From Streptomyces sp. H27-H5 (GTDB taxonomy: Bacteria > Actinomycetota > Actinomycetes > Streptomycetales > Streptomycetaceae), in contig NZ_JAPNLK010000076.1 in the NCBI RefSeq assembly GCF_026627505.1, positions 1 to 40,105 on the forward strand: a stretch of 40,105 nt of DNA, given 5' to 3'. The notes beneath the pieces are model-generated. The model saw nothing but the letters and a program-made list of their open reading frames with translations, was not told the origin of the DNA and did not search any database. This document shows, piece by piece, positions 33,255 to 40,105 of the stretch; positions within the stretch are counted from its first letter, which is position 1, and every line of letters begins with the position of its first letter. Both the position numbers and the translations under genes were made by a program.

Positions 33255-34000
33255 CCGGCACCGACACCACCACCGCGACCGGCCCCGCCGCGCTCCGCGC
33301 CGCCACCCTCGCCCTCGGCGACGACGCGCTGATCCTGTCCCACCGCCTCGGCGAGTGGGCGGGTTACGCTCCCGTCCTGGAGGAGGAGGTCGCCCTCGCC
33401 AACATCGCCCTCGACCTGCTCGGACAGGCCCGCGTCCTGCTCTCCATGGCCGGGGACGAGGACGAGCTGGCGTTCCTGCGCGACGAGCGGTCCTTCCGCA
33501 ACCTCCAGCTGGTCGAGCAGCCGAACGGCGACTTCGGCCACACCATCGCCCGCCAGCTCTACTTCTCCCTCTACCAGCACGAGCTGTACACGGTGCTGGC
33601 CGCGGGCGACGGCCCGTTCGCCCCACTGGCGGCCAAGGCCGTCAAGGAGACCGCGTACCACCGCGACCACGCCGAGCAGTGGACGCTGCGGCTCGGTGAC
33701 GGCACCGAGGAGAGCCGCACCCGGATGCTGACCGCGCTGACCGCGCTGTGGCGGTACACCGGGGAGATGTTCCGGCCGATCGACGGGCTCGACGGCGTGG
33801 ACTGGCAGGCCCTGGAGCAGCGCTGGCTGGCCGCCGTGGGCGACGTCCTGGAGCGGGCCGGGCTCGCCCTGCCCGAGGGCCGGCGCACGGGCGCCTGGGC
33901 CGCCGGCGCCGGCCGCGAGGGGCTGCACACCGAGTCGTTCGGGCGGATGCTCGCGGAGATGCAGCACCTGCACCGCAGCCACCCGGGAGCGTCGTGGTGA
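33251..34000 (+). CDS. paaC: Phenylacetyl-CoA epoxidase structural subunit PaaC
   Basis: A 249-residue ferritin-like partner of PaaA without a working iron site; it stabilises the catalytic subunit. LGDDALILSHRLGEWAGYAP, EVALANIALDLLGQARVLL and VKETAYHRDHAEQW are family stretches. The start is GTG at 33251, overlapping the paaB stop, with AGGGGG upstream. It overlaps paaD by four bases (GTGA). Confidence 0.95.
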   Translation: MTGTDTTTATGPAALRAATLALGDDALILSHRLGEWAGYAPVLEEEVALANIALDLLGQARVLLSMAGDEDELAFLRDERSFRNLQLVEQPNGDFGHTIARQLYFSLYQHELYTVLAAGDGPFAPLAAKAVKETAYHRDHAEQWTLRLGDGTEESRTRMLTALTALWRYTGEMFRPIDGLDGVDWQALEQRWLAAVGDVLERAGLALPEGRRTGAWAAGAGREGLHTESFGRMLAEMQHLHRSHPGASW

Positions 34001-34500
34001 GCACCGGCACGGAGATGACCCGGCTGGAGGCCGAGCTGGCCGACCTGGCCGGGTCGGTCCCCGACCCGGAGCTGCCCGTGCTCAGCCTCGCCGAACTCGG
34101 CGTCATGCGCGGGGTCCGAATGCACGACGACGGGCACGTCGAGGTCACCCTCACCCCGACCTACACCGGCTGCCCGGCCATCGAGGCCATGTCCGACGAC
34201 ATCCGGCGGGTGCTGACCGACCACGGCATACCGGAGGTCCGGGTCCGGACGGTCCTGGCCCCCGCCTGGTCGACCGACGACATCAGCGCCGAAGGCCGCC
34301 GCAAGCTGGCCGAGTTCGGCATCGCCCCGCCCCGCCCCCACTCCGCCGGCGGACCGGTCCCGCTCACCCTGTCGGTCCGCTGCCCCCACTGCGGATCGAC
34401 CGACACCGAGCTGCTCAGCCGGTTCTCCTCCACCGCGTGCAAGGCGCTGCGCCGCTGCGTCGCCTGCCGTGAACCGTTCGACCACTTCAAGGAGCTCTAG
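33997..34500 (+). CDS. paaD: PaaD, MIP18-type assembly factor of the epoxidase
   Basis: A 167-residue protein. The MIP18/DUF59 domain (about 10-95) contains PDPELPVLSLAELGVM and TPTYTGCPAI. The C-terminal zinc-binding part has CPHC, then CKALRRCVAC. PaaD is needed for iron-sulfur maturation of the complex, probably of PaaE. GTG at 33997 overlaps paaC; ATG at 34015 with GGAG just upstream is an alternative. Confidence 0.94.
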   Translation: MSTGTEMTRLEAELADLAGSVPDPELPVLSLAELGVMRGVRMHDDGHVEVTLTPTYTGCPAIEAMSDDIRRVLTDHGIPEVRVRTVLAPAWSTDDISAEGRRKLAEFGIAPPRPHSAGGPVPLTLSVRCPHCGSTDTELLSRFSSTACKALRRCVACREPFDHFKEL

Positions 34501-35628
34501 ATGGCCGTGTCCCCGCCGTCGCCCACCCCGGTGTCCGCGCGCCCCGCACGACACGGCGCGTTCCACTCCTTGACGGTGGCGGCGGTCGACCGGCTCACCG
34601 ACGACTCGGTGGCCCTGACGCTGAGCGTGCCGCAGGAGTTGCGCGCCGAGTACCTCCACGCGCCCGGCCAGCACCTCACCCTGCGCCGGCGCGGCCCCGA
34701 GGGGACGGAGGTCCGCCGGACCTACTCGATCTGCTCGCCCGCGCCCGACGCCGCGGGTCCCGCGCTGCTGCGGGTCGGGGTGCGGCTGGTGGAGGGCGGG
34801 GAGTTCTCCACGTTCGCGCACAAGGAGATCGCCGCCGGCGACGTGCTCGACGTGATGGTCCCCGCCGGACGGTTCGTGCTGGACCCGGCGGCCGCGCCGG
34901 CCGCCGCGCACTACGCGTCGATCGTCGGTGGCAGCGGCATCACCCCGGTGCTGTCGATCGCCGCCTCGCTGCTGTCGGCCCGGGCCGACGCCCGCTTCTG
35001 CCTGGTGCGCAGCGACCGTACGGCCGCCTCGACGATGTTCCTGGAGGAGGTCGCGGACCTCAAGGACCGCTACCCGGACCGCTTCCAGCTGGTGACCGTC
35101 CTGTCCCGGGAGGAGCAGGAGGCGGGGCTGCCGTCCGGGCGGCTGGACGAGGAGCGCCTGACGGCGCTGCTGCCCGCGCTGCTGCCGGTGGCCGAGGTGA
35201 CCGGCTGGTTCCTGTGCGGCCCCTACGGCCTGGTGCAGGGCGCGGAACGCGCCCTGGGCGCCCTGGGCGTCGGCCGGGCCCGGGTGCACGAGGAGATCTT
35301 CCACGTCGAGGACACCGCCCCGGCCGCCCCGGTCCGCGCCGCGGCCGCCACTCGCGGCCGCGTGACGGCGCGGCTCGATGGCCGCTCGGGCACCTGGCCG
35401 GTCGAGGACGGCGAATCCCTGCTGGACGCGGTGCTGCGCAACCGCGCGGACGCCCCGTACGCCTGCAAGGGCGGGGTGTGCGGGACCTGCCGGGCGTTCC
35501 TCGTGTCGGGCGAGGTCCGGATGGACCGCAACTTCGCGCTGGAGACGGAGGAGACCGACGCCGGCTTCGTACTGGCCTGCCAGTCGCACGCGGTGACGGA
35601 GGAAGTGGAGATCGACTTCGACCGCTGA
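34501..35628 (+). CDS. paaE: Phenylacetyl-CoA epoxidase reductase PaaE
   Basis: A 375-residue electron-transfer subunit passing electrons from NADPH to PaaA. The flavin domain (about 20-120) includes RRTYSICSP; the NAD(P) domain starts near VGGSGITPVLSIAASLL (about 143). The plant-type 2Fe-2S ferredoxin domain has Cys322, Cys327, Cys330 and Cys360. ATG follows the paaD stop directly (TAGATG), with AAGGAG six bases before it inside the end of paaD. Last gene of paaABCDE. Confidence 0.95.
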   Translation: MAVSPPSPTPVSARPARHGAFHSLTVAAVDRLTDDSVALTLSVPQELRAEYLHAPGQHLTLRRRGPEGTEVRRTYSICSPAPDAAGPALLRVGVRLVEGGEFSTFAHKEIAAGDVLDVMVPAGRFVLDPAAAPAAAHYASIVGGSGITPVLSIAASLLSARADARFCLVRSDRTAASTMFLEEVADLKDRYPDRFQLVTVLSREEQEAGLPSGRLDEERLTALLPALLPVAEVTGWFLCGPYGLVQGAERALGALGVGRARVHEEIFHVEDTAPAAPVRAAAATRGRVTARLDGRSGTWPVEDGESLLDAVLRNRADAPYACKGGVCGTCRAFLVSGEVRMDRNFALETEETDAGFVLACQSHAVTEEVEIDFDR

Positions 35629-35681
35629 CCCGACCGGACCGCCTGTCCCGGGGCCGCGCCTTCTCAGGGCTGTGCATTTTG

Positions 35682-35695
35682 AGGAACGTGTTCTA
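35682..35695. promoter_or_regulatory. KstR-like dyad upstream of acyl-CoA dehydrogenase
   Basis: AGGAACGTGTTCTA matches the mycobacterial KstR pattern TNNAACNNGTTNNA at all but one fixed base. It lies 55 bases before the GTG at 35750. A steroid or fatty-acid sensing TetR regulator is possible. The motif match is from memory. Confidence 0.4.
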
Positions 35696-35698
35696 TCT

Positions 35699-35711
35699 TG
35701 ACGCTCCGTCA
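35699..35711. promoter_or_regulatory. TGACG-CTC-CGTCA dyad upstream of acyl-CoA dehydrogenase
   Basis: A perfect inverted repeat of five bases around a three-base centre, directly after the KstR-like dyad. TTGACG within it (35698-35703) also resembles a -35 box. Probably an operator for a dimeric repressor. Confidence 0.45.
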
Positions 35712-35749
35712 GACCTGAACGGGATCCGGTGCACTCGGGAGGACAGGCA

Positions 35750-36892
35750 GTGGACTTCACCTTCACCGAGGAACAGCAGGCGGCCGTCGAGGCGGCGAGG
35801 GCCGTGTTCGCGGACGTCGCCCCCGACGGCGTGCCCAGTCCCGCGCTCTCGCCCGGGGCCGTGGCCGACGACTTCGACCGCCCCCTGTGGGCCAGGCTCG
35901 CCGGATCCGACCTGCTGAGCCTGGTCCTCGCCGAGGAACACGGCGGGGCGGGGCTCGACGCCATCGCCCTGTGCCTGGTGCTCCGCGAGGCGGCGAAGGT
36001 GCTGGCCCGGGTACCGCTGCTGGAGCACTGCGCCACCGCGATGGCCGTCCAGGCCCACGGCAGCCCCGAGCTGGCGTCCGCCCTGCTGCCCGGCGCCGGT
36101 CGGGGCGAGATCGTCCTCACCGCCGCCGCGCACGGACGCACCGGCCACGATCCCGCCGAACTCGCCGTCTCCGCACGGCGGGACGGCGCTCACTGGGTCC
36201 TGGACGGGGTGCAGACCTCCGTCGCCTGGGCACACAACGCCGACTGGATCGCCGTCCCGGCCCACGCCGGGGAGGGCGAGGCCGTCCTCGCACTGGTGCC
36301 GCGCACCGGTGAGGGAGTGACCCTCGCGGACCAGTACTCGACGAGCGGGGAGCGGCTCGCCGAGCTCTCCCTGGACGGCGTACGGGTGCCCGCCACGCAC
36401 CTCGTCGAGGCGCCCGACGCCTGGGACGGGCTCCGCCGGCTGCTGACCACCGGCACGTGCGCGCTCGCGCTCGGGCTGGGGGAGGCCGTGCTCACGATGA
36501 CCAGCCAGTACACCGGCAAACGCGAGCAGTTCGGCTTCCCCGTGGCCACCTTCCAGGCCGTGGCCGTCCAGGCGGCCGACCGCTACATCGACCTGCGGGC
36601 CATGGAGGTGACCCTCTGGCAGGCCGCCTGGCGGCTCGAATCGGCGACGGCCGGCGCGGGCGGGCCGCTGCCGATCGCCGGCGACGTCGCGGTGGCCAAG
36701 ATCTGGGCCTCGGAGGGCGTACGCCGGGTCGTGCAGACCGCCCAACACCTGCACGGAGGCTTCGGCGCCGACACCGACTACCCGCTGCACCGCTACCACG
36801 CCTGGGCCAAGCAACTGGAGCTCCAGCTGGGCCCGGCCGCGGCGCACGAGGAGGCCTTGGGCGACCTGCTGGCCGCCCACCCCCTCGCCTGA
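35750..36892 (+). CDS. Acyl-CoA dehydrogenase family protein
   Basis: A 380-residue flavoprotein of the acyl-CoA dehydrogenase fold. FTEEQQAAVEAARAVFADV at the start, LVLAEEHGGAGLDAIALCLVLREA, ALGLGEAVLTMTSQYTGKREQFG (flavin and dimer region) and VVQTAQHLHGGFGADTDYPLHRY are in usual order. The expected catalytic Glu position near the C-terminus is not obvious, as in many steroid-type FadE proteins that act as heteromers. GTG at 35750 follows GGGAGGA by six bases. It is 121 bases behind paaE with its own dyads, so it is separately controlled. Substrate unknown. Confidence 0.9.
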   Translation: MDFTFTEEQQAAVEAARAVFADVAPDGVPSPALSPGAVADDFDRPLWARLAGSDLLSLVLAEEHGGAGLDAIALCLVLREAAKVLARVPLLEHCATAMAVQAHGSPELASALLPGAGRGEIVLTAAAHGRTGHDPAELAVSARRDGAHWVLDGVQTSVAWAHNADWIAVPAHAGEGEAVLALVPRTGEGVTLADQYSTSGERLAELSLDGVRVPATHLVEAPDAWDGLRRLLTTGTCALALGLGEAVLTMTSQYTGKREQFGFPVATFQAVAVQAADRYIDLRAMEVTLWQAAWRLESATAGAGGPLPIAGDVAVAKIWASEGVRRVVQTAQHLHGGFGADTDYPLHRYHAWAKQLELQLGPAAAHEEALGDLLAAHPLA

Positions 36893-36902
36893 GCGAACTC
36901 CT

Positions 36903-36936
36903 GCGGGGGCAACCCCCGAAGAGGGTGAACCCCCGC
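36903..36936. terminator. Terminator between acyl-CoA dehydrogenase and rhodanese genes
   Basis: GCGGGGG (36903-36909) pairs with CCCCCGC (36930-36936), with a further CCCCC between that offers an alternative pairing. The genes converge here. Confidence 0.6.
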
Positions 36937-36944
36937 GGAGCGGG

Positions 36945-37289
36945 CTACAGCACGAAGGCCGGGTTCCCGTTGTCCGTCACCATCGGGCGCCCGGCACCGT
37001 CCCAGGCCTGCATGCCGCCGTCGATGTTCACGGCGTCGATGCCCTGGCGCACCAGGTACTGGGTGACCTGCGCGGAGCGCCCGCCGACCCGGCACATCAC
37101 GTGCACCCGGCCGCCGTCCTCGATGGCCTCGGTCAGCTCGCCGAAGCGGGCGACGAAGTCGCTCATCGGGATGTGCAACGCGCCCTCGACATGTCCGGCC
37201 GCCCATTCGTCGTCCTCACGGACGTCCAGGACAAAGCCTTCGGAGGGCACCGCGGCGGCGTCCACCGAGGGAAGCGGTCCGAAGTTCAT
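36945..37289 (-). CDS. Single-domain rhodanese-like sulfurtransferase
   Basis: A 114-residue rhodanese domain. LDVREDDEWAAGHVEGALHIP opens the fold, and the active-site loop CRVGGRS begins with Cys66, which would carry a persulfide. ATG at 37289 is preceded by AAGG eight bases upstream. It stands alone between terminators. Sulfur acceptor unknown. Confidence 0.93.
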   Translation of the reverse strand: MNFGPLPSVDAAAVPSEGFVLDVREDDEWAAGHVEGALHIPMSDFVARFGELTEAIEDGGRVHVMCRVGGRSAQVTQYLVRQGIDAVNIDGGMQAWDGAGRPMVTDNGNPAFVL

Positions 37290-37392
37290 AGCTGTCGCCT
37301 TCTCTCGTCACGAATCCGGCTGCCAACCTATCCGACCGCCCACCGCCGCCCCAGCCACCCGAAGCGGCCCCACCTGCGCGCGAGGCATCTCC

Positions 37393-37434
37393 CGGCACAC
37401 CGCGACGCCGCACCGGCACTCCGCGACGCCGCGC
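37393..37434. repeat. Two tandem copies of a 21-base unit
   Basis: 37393-37413 and 37414-37434 differ at two positions (CGGCACACCGCGACGCCGCAC and its neighbour, shown in part: CGGCACTCCGCG). It lies in the spacer between rhodanese and the J-domain gene. Confidence 0.7.
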
Positions 37435-37448
37435 CGAACCGGCCCGCG

Positions 37449-37472
37449 AGCGCCGGCCGGTCCGGCCGGCTC
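37449..37472 (-). terminator. GC hairpin after the J-domain gene
   Basis: GCCGGCCGG and CCGGCCGGC, separated by one base, lie just past the stop at 37477; flanking GAGC/GCTC can extend the stem with a bulge. Confidence 0.45.
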
Positions 37473-37476
37473 CGCG

Positions 37477-38433
37477 CTACCCGGCCAGTTCGGCGAGCTC
37501 CGACTCCCGCTCGGACACCCGCTCCAGCAGCTGCTCGGCGATCTCCTCCAGCAGCCGGTCCGGATCCTCCGGCGCCATCCGCAGCATCGACCCGATCGCG
37601 CTGTCCTCCAGCTCCCGCGCCACGGCCGCCAGCAGCTCCTTGCGCGCCGCCAGCCACTCCAGCCGGGCGTACAGCTCCTCGCTCTCGCTCGGCCGGGCGG
37701 CCTCCGGCACGGGGCCGGCCGCCCACTCCTCGGCCAGCTCGCGCAGCGCCTGTTCCTCGCCCCGCCCGTAGGCCGCGTTGACCCGCACGATGAACGCGTC
37801 GCGTCGCTCGCGCTCGGTCTCGTCCTGCGCGAGGTCGGGGTGTGCCTTGCGGACCAGCTCGCGGTAGAGCTTGCGCACCTCCTCCGACGGTCGCACCCGC
37901 TCCGGCGGCCGCACGGACCGCTCGGTGAGCATGGCGGACGCGTCGTCGGACATCCCGTCCGAGTCCAGCCAGTCGTTGAACAGCTCGTCGACACCGGGCA
38001 TCGGCATCACCAGCGCGCGTGCCTCGTGTGCCCGCCGCAGATCCTCGGGGTCGCCGCTGCGCGCCGCCTTGGCCTCCGCGATCAACGCGTCCAGCTCGTC
38101 GAGGCGCGAGTACATCGGTCCGAGCTTCTGGTGGTGCAGGCGGGAGAAGTTCTCGACCTCCACCCGGAAGGTCTCCACCGCGATCTCGAACTCGATGAGC
38201 GCCTGCTCGGCCGCCCGCACCGCCCGGTCCAACCGCGCCTCGGGCCGCTCCTCACCGGCCCCGGCGGCGTCACCGGCTCCTGCGGCGTCCCCGACACCAC
38301 CGGCGTCACCGGCAGCGTCGGAGCCACCGGCGTGACCGGACGCACCGGCCCCACCCGCGCCGACACCGGCGCCGGTGGACTCGACGGGCTCTTCGGGAAC
38401 TGTCTGGTCGCTCTGCTCGGTCTGCTCGCTCAC
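37477..38433 (-). CDS. J-domain (DnaJ-like) protein with coiled-coil and disordered N-terminus
   Basis: A 318-residue protein. Residues 1-65 are Gly/Ala/Glu low complexity with repeated DAAGAG/DAGG. A coiled-coil helix (about 66-125) follows. The J domain is at about 178-235, with KLYRELVRKAHPDLAQDETE and the HPD tripeptide at 198-200, needed to stimulate Hsp70 ATPase. Unlike DnaJ the J domain is internal and there are no zinc or substrate domains. A second helical, Glu-rich region runs to the end. ATG at 38433 lies 34 bases from the parS site at 38467. A DnaK helper with unknown client. Confidence 0.88.
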   Translation of the reverse strand: MSEQTEQSDQTVPEEPVESTGAGVGAGGAGASGHAGGSDAAGDAGGVGDAAGAGDAAGAGEERPEARLDRAVRAAEQALIEFEIAVETFRVEVENFSRLHHQKLGPMYSRLDELDALIAEAKAARSGDPEDLRRAHEARALVMPMPGVDELFNDWLDSDGMSDDASAMLTERSVRPPERVRPSEEVRKLYRELVRKAHPDLAQDETERERRDAFIVRVNAAYGRGEEQALRELAEEWAAGPVPEAARPSESEELYARLEWLAARKELLAAVARELEDSAIGSMLRMAPEDPDRLLEEIAEQLLERVSERESELAELAG

Positions 38434-38466
38434 CCGGCCACCCTAAGGCCGGTCCGGCCGGGCCGA

Positions 38467-38482
38467 TGTTTCACGTGAAACA
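38467..38482. other. Perfect 16-bp parS site (ParB binding)
   Basis: TGTTTCACGTGAAACA is the full 16-base parS, identical to the Bacillus consensus and containing the Streptomyces 14-mer. It is intergenic, between the DUF2252 stop (38484) and the J-domain start (38433), where it does not affect coding. It marks origin-proximal chromosome. Confidence 0.95.
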
Positions 38483-38483
38483 C

Positions 38484-39917
38484 TCAGACCCCGGCCTCGG
38501 CCGCGATCCGTCCCCTGCGCACGGCCGTCACCAGGACCTCGTGATCGGCCTCGCTGCGGTCCGCGTAGGCCACCGCGAAGTCGGCCATCGCCTCGTCCAG
38601 CTCCTCGTTCTTGCCGCAGTACCCGGCCAGCAGTCGGGGATCGACGCTGTGCGCGTGCGCCCGGGCCAGCAGGGCCCCGGTCATCCGGCCGTAGTCGTCG
38701 ATCTGGTCCACGGCCAGCGCCGCCGGGTCCACGCTGCCCTTGCGGTTGCGGAACTGGCGCACCTGGAACGGCCGCCCCTCCACCGTGGTCCAGCCCAGCA
38801 GGATGTCCGAGACCACCTGCATCCGCTTCTGACCGGCCACCACCCGCCGCCCGTCGTGCTCCTCCGGCGCCGCGTGGAAGCCCAGCGCGGGCAGGTGGGG
38901 AAGCAGTACCGAGGGCCGGGCCTCCTTCACCTGGAGCACCAGCGGCTCTCCCCGGTGGTCCAGCAGCAGCACCACGTAGGAGCGCGTCCCGACGCTCCCG
39001 GTCCCGACCACGCGGAAGGCCACGTCGTGGATCGCGTACCGGGCCAGCAGCGGCAGCCGGTCCCCCTGAAGGGTGTGCAGGTACGGGCCGAGCGATGCCG
39101 CCACGGCCGCCGCCTCGGCGTCGCCGACCCGGCGCAGCACGGGCAGCGCGTCCACGAAGCGGCGCCGTCCGTCGGTCCCGACCTGCGTCGACCGGGCGGC
39201 GAACCGGGCCGAGGTGTTGTTCCGGGCCTTCTCCGAGACCCGCTCCAACGTGCCGAGCAGATCGCGGGCGTCGGCGTGCGAGACCAGTTCCTCGTCGGCG
39301 ATGGCGTTCCAGGCGTCCAGTGCCGGCAGCTTGGCCAGCAGCCGCAGGGTCCGGCGGTACGCGCCCACCGCGTCCAGGGCCGCGGCACGGCAGGTGTCCT
39401 CGTCGGCCCCGGCCACCCGGCCCGCCAGCACCAGCGAGGTCGCGAGCCGCTTGACGTCCCACTCCCAGGGACCGAACTCGGTCTCGTCGAAGTCGTTCAG
39501 GTCGATGACCAGTCGCCCGCGCGCGTCCCCGTAGAGGCCGAAGTTCGCCGCGTGCGCGTCACCGCAGATCTGCGCGCCGACGCCGGTCACCGGACCGCCG
39601 GACAGGTCGTGTGCCATCAGCCCGGCCGACCCGCGCAGGAACGCGAAGGGGTTGGCGGCCATCCGCCCCACCCGTATCGGCGTCAGCTCGGCGACCCGGC
39701 CCACATTGGACTCCTCGACGGCCCGCACGGCGTCGGGCCGGTCGGTCGGGGGCTCGAACCGCGCGTGCGCCGCACGCGGCACCCGCTGCCGCAGCGCCTT
39801 GCCGGCCTCCTTGGGGGAGCCCCCCTCGACGCGGGGGGCGAACCCCTCCACCACCGGGATCCGCCCGCCGTCCGTCACGTCAGTCGCTCTCTCGCGCTGC
39901 CCCGGTACCGCCGCCAT
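38484..39917 (-). CDS. DUF2252 family protein
   Basis: A 477-residue protein of the DUF2252 family, which has a distant kinase-like fold. Characteristic stretches: MAANPFAFLRGSAGLMAHDL, ICGDAHAANFGLYGD, VIDLNDFDETEFGPWEWDVKRL, LQVKEARPSVL, and YCGKNEELDEAMADFAVAYADR near the end. CGDAHAANFG and DLNDFDE resemble the catalytic and metal loops of aminoglycoside-kinase-like enzymes, but activity is not established. ATG at 39917 is chosen with GGGGG eight bases before it; GTG at 39932 or an internal GTG (VTDGGRIPVVEGF) are alternatives. Confidence 0.88.
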   Translation of the reverse strand: MAAVPGQRERATDVTDGGRIPVVEGFAPRVEGGSPKEAGKALRQRVPRAAHARFEPPTDRPDAVRAVEESNVGRVAELTPIRVGRMAANPFAFLRGSAGLMAHDLSGGPVTGVGAQICGDAHAANFGLYGDARGRLVIDLNDFDETEFGPWEWDVKRLATSLVLAGRVAGADEDTCRAAALDAVGAYRRTLRLLAKLPALDAWNAIADEELVSHADARDLLGTLERVSEKARNNTSARFAARSTQVGTDGRRRFVDALPVLRRVGDAEAAAVAASLGPYLHTLQGDRLPLLARYAIHDVAFRVVGTGSVGTRSYVVLLLDHRGEPLVLQVKEARPSVLLPHLPALGFHAAPEEHDGRRVVAGQKRMQVVSDILLGWTTVEGRPFQVRQFRNRKGSVDPAALAVDQIDDYGRMTGALLARAHAHSVDPRLLAGYCGKNEELDEAMADFAVAYADRSEADHEVLVTAVRRGRIAAEAGV

Positions 39918-40029
39918 GCCTGCCGCCCCCACCCGTCACGTCGTTCTCGGCCACATCGTCGATGCGGGCCCGACCGTATCTAGTGCAGCGCGTTGCAGGT
40001 CCTTTTCCGGTTGGGCGGGTTGGGTGCGG
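39918..40029 (-). promoter_or_regulatory. Upstream region of the DUF2252 gene
   Basis: On the minus strand TACGGT (39978-39973) could be a -10 box; I see no matching -35. A near-palindrome TGCAGCGCGTTGCA lies at 39984-39997 (TGCA arms around CGCG). Confidence 0.35.
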
Positions 40030-40105
40030 TCACGCCTCGTGGTCGGCGAGGTGGACGATGGCGGCGGTGTCGAAGGCGTCGTTGGGGTGGCCGATGTCGG
40101 TGCCG
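40030..40105 (-). CDS. C-terminal end of an unidentified protein, cut by the window edge
   Basis: On the minus strand a frame from the right edge ends with TGA at 40030-40032. It encodes TDIGHPNDAFDTAAIVHLAD and then HEA before the stop. Third positions are mostly G or C. Family not recognised. Confidence 0.5.
   Translation of the reverse strand, partial: GTDIGHPNDAFDTAAIVHLADHEA

Noticed and set aside
38466..39983. Plus-strand open frame starting MFHVKH at the parS site
   Set aside because: It is antisense to the DUF2252 gene, which has recognisable conserved motifs; the open frame results from high GC.
39979..40020. Possible insertion-sequence end near CTAGTGCAGCGCGTTGCAG
   Set aside because: No matching inverted end or target duplication is visible in the window, and the adjoining gene tail is not recognised as a transposase.

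Overview
The window is GC-rich actinobacterial chromosome, almost certainly Streptomyces. Third codon positions are almost all G or C, GTG starts and four-base gene overlaps are common, and the gene set is typical of a Streptomyces core region. The order (branched-chain keto-acid dehydrogenase operon, orphan response regulator, two Ser/Thr kinases, PadR/ABC exporter, proteasome activator, molybdenum-cofactor genes, second keto-acid dehydrogenase operon with an Lrp-type regulator, phenylacetate genes) matches from memory the S. coelicolor SCO381x-SCO387x region near oriC. Two perfect ParB-binding parS sites (18381-18394 and 38467-38482) and one single-mismatch copy (13191-13204) support an origin-proximal position. 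I see no insertion sequence, tRNA, rRNA or CRISPR array.

Layout. 1-4702: a gene tail, a stand-alone EF-Tu-domain-2-like protein, and the first bkdABC operon (E1 alpha, E1 beta, E2) on the minus strand, ended by a long hairpin. 4703-6450: a 480-base divergent region with a perfect 14-bp palindrome, then an orphan NarL/DevR-type regulator and a flavin-nucleotide-binding protein. 6474-10030: two divergent membrane Ser/Thr kinases. 10153-15271: a proline-rich repeat surface protein, then PadR regulator, ABC ATPase and FtsX-type permease. 15430-20505: proteasome activator Bpa, MobA-like protein fused to a small domain, MoeA, a K+ channel with a nucleotide-binding domain, and a quinone oxidoreductase. 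20567-24819: the second bkdABC operon, divergent from an Lrp/AsnC regulator (BkdR type). 25086-29079: a TetR regulator and 3-hydroxyacyl-CoA dehydrogenase (one operon), divergent from paaN. 29076-31821: rRNA/tRNA methyltransferase, HTTM membrane protein and DUF5819 protein. 31969-36892: paaABCDE and an acyl-CoA dehydrogenase. 36945-40105: rhodanese, J-domain protein, DUF2252 protein and a gene tail.

How the genes work together. PaaABCDE epoxidises phenylacetyl-CoA. PaaN (ring-opened aldehyde) and the 3-hydroxyacyl-CoA dehydrogenase serve later steps; paaK, paaG, paaF, paaI and paaJ are not in the window. The two Bkd complexes make branched acyl-CoAs from valine, leucine and isoleucine, which feed fatty acid and polyketide synthesis. 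The most interesting observation is a shared 14-bp inverted repeat (ACCGAACGATCGGT or one-base variant) in three divergent promoter regions: bkdA/bkdR, 3-hydroxyacyl-CoA dehydrogenase-tetR/paaN, and DUF5819-HTTM/paaABCDE. At two of them it sits between plausible -35 and -10 boxes. This suggests that one TetR-family repressor, probably the one at 25086-25673, links phenylacetate breakdown to branched-chain keto-acid oxidation and possibly to the HTTM pair.
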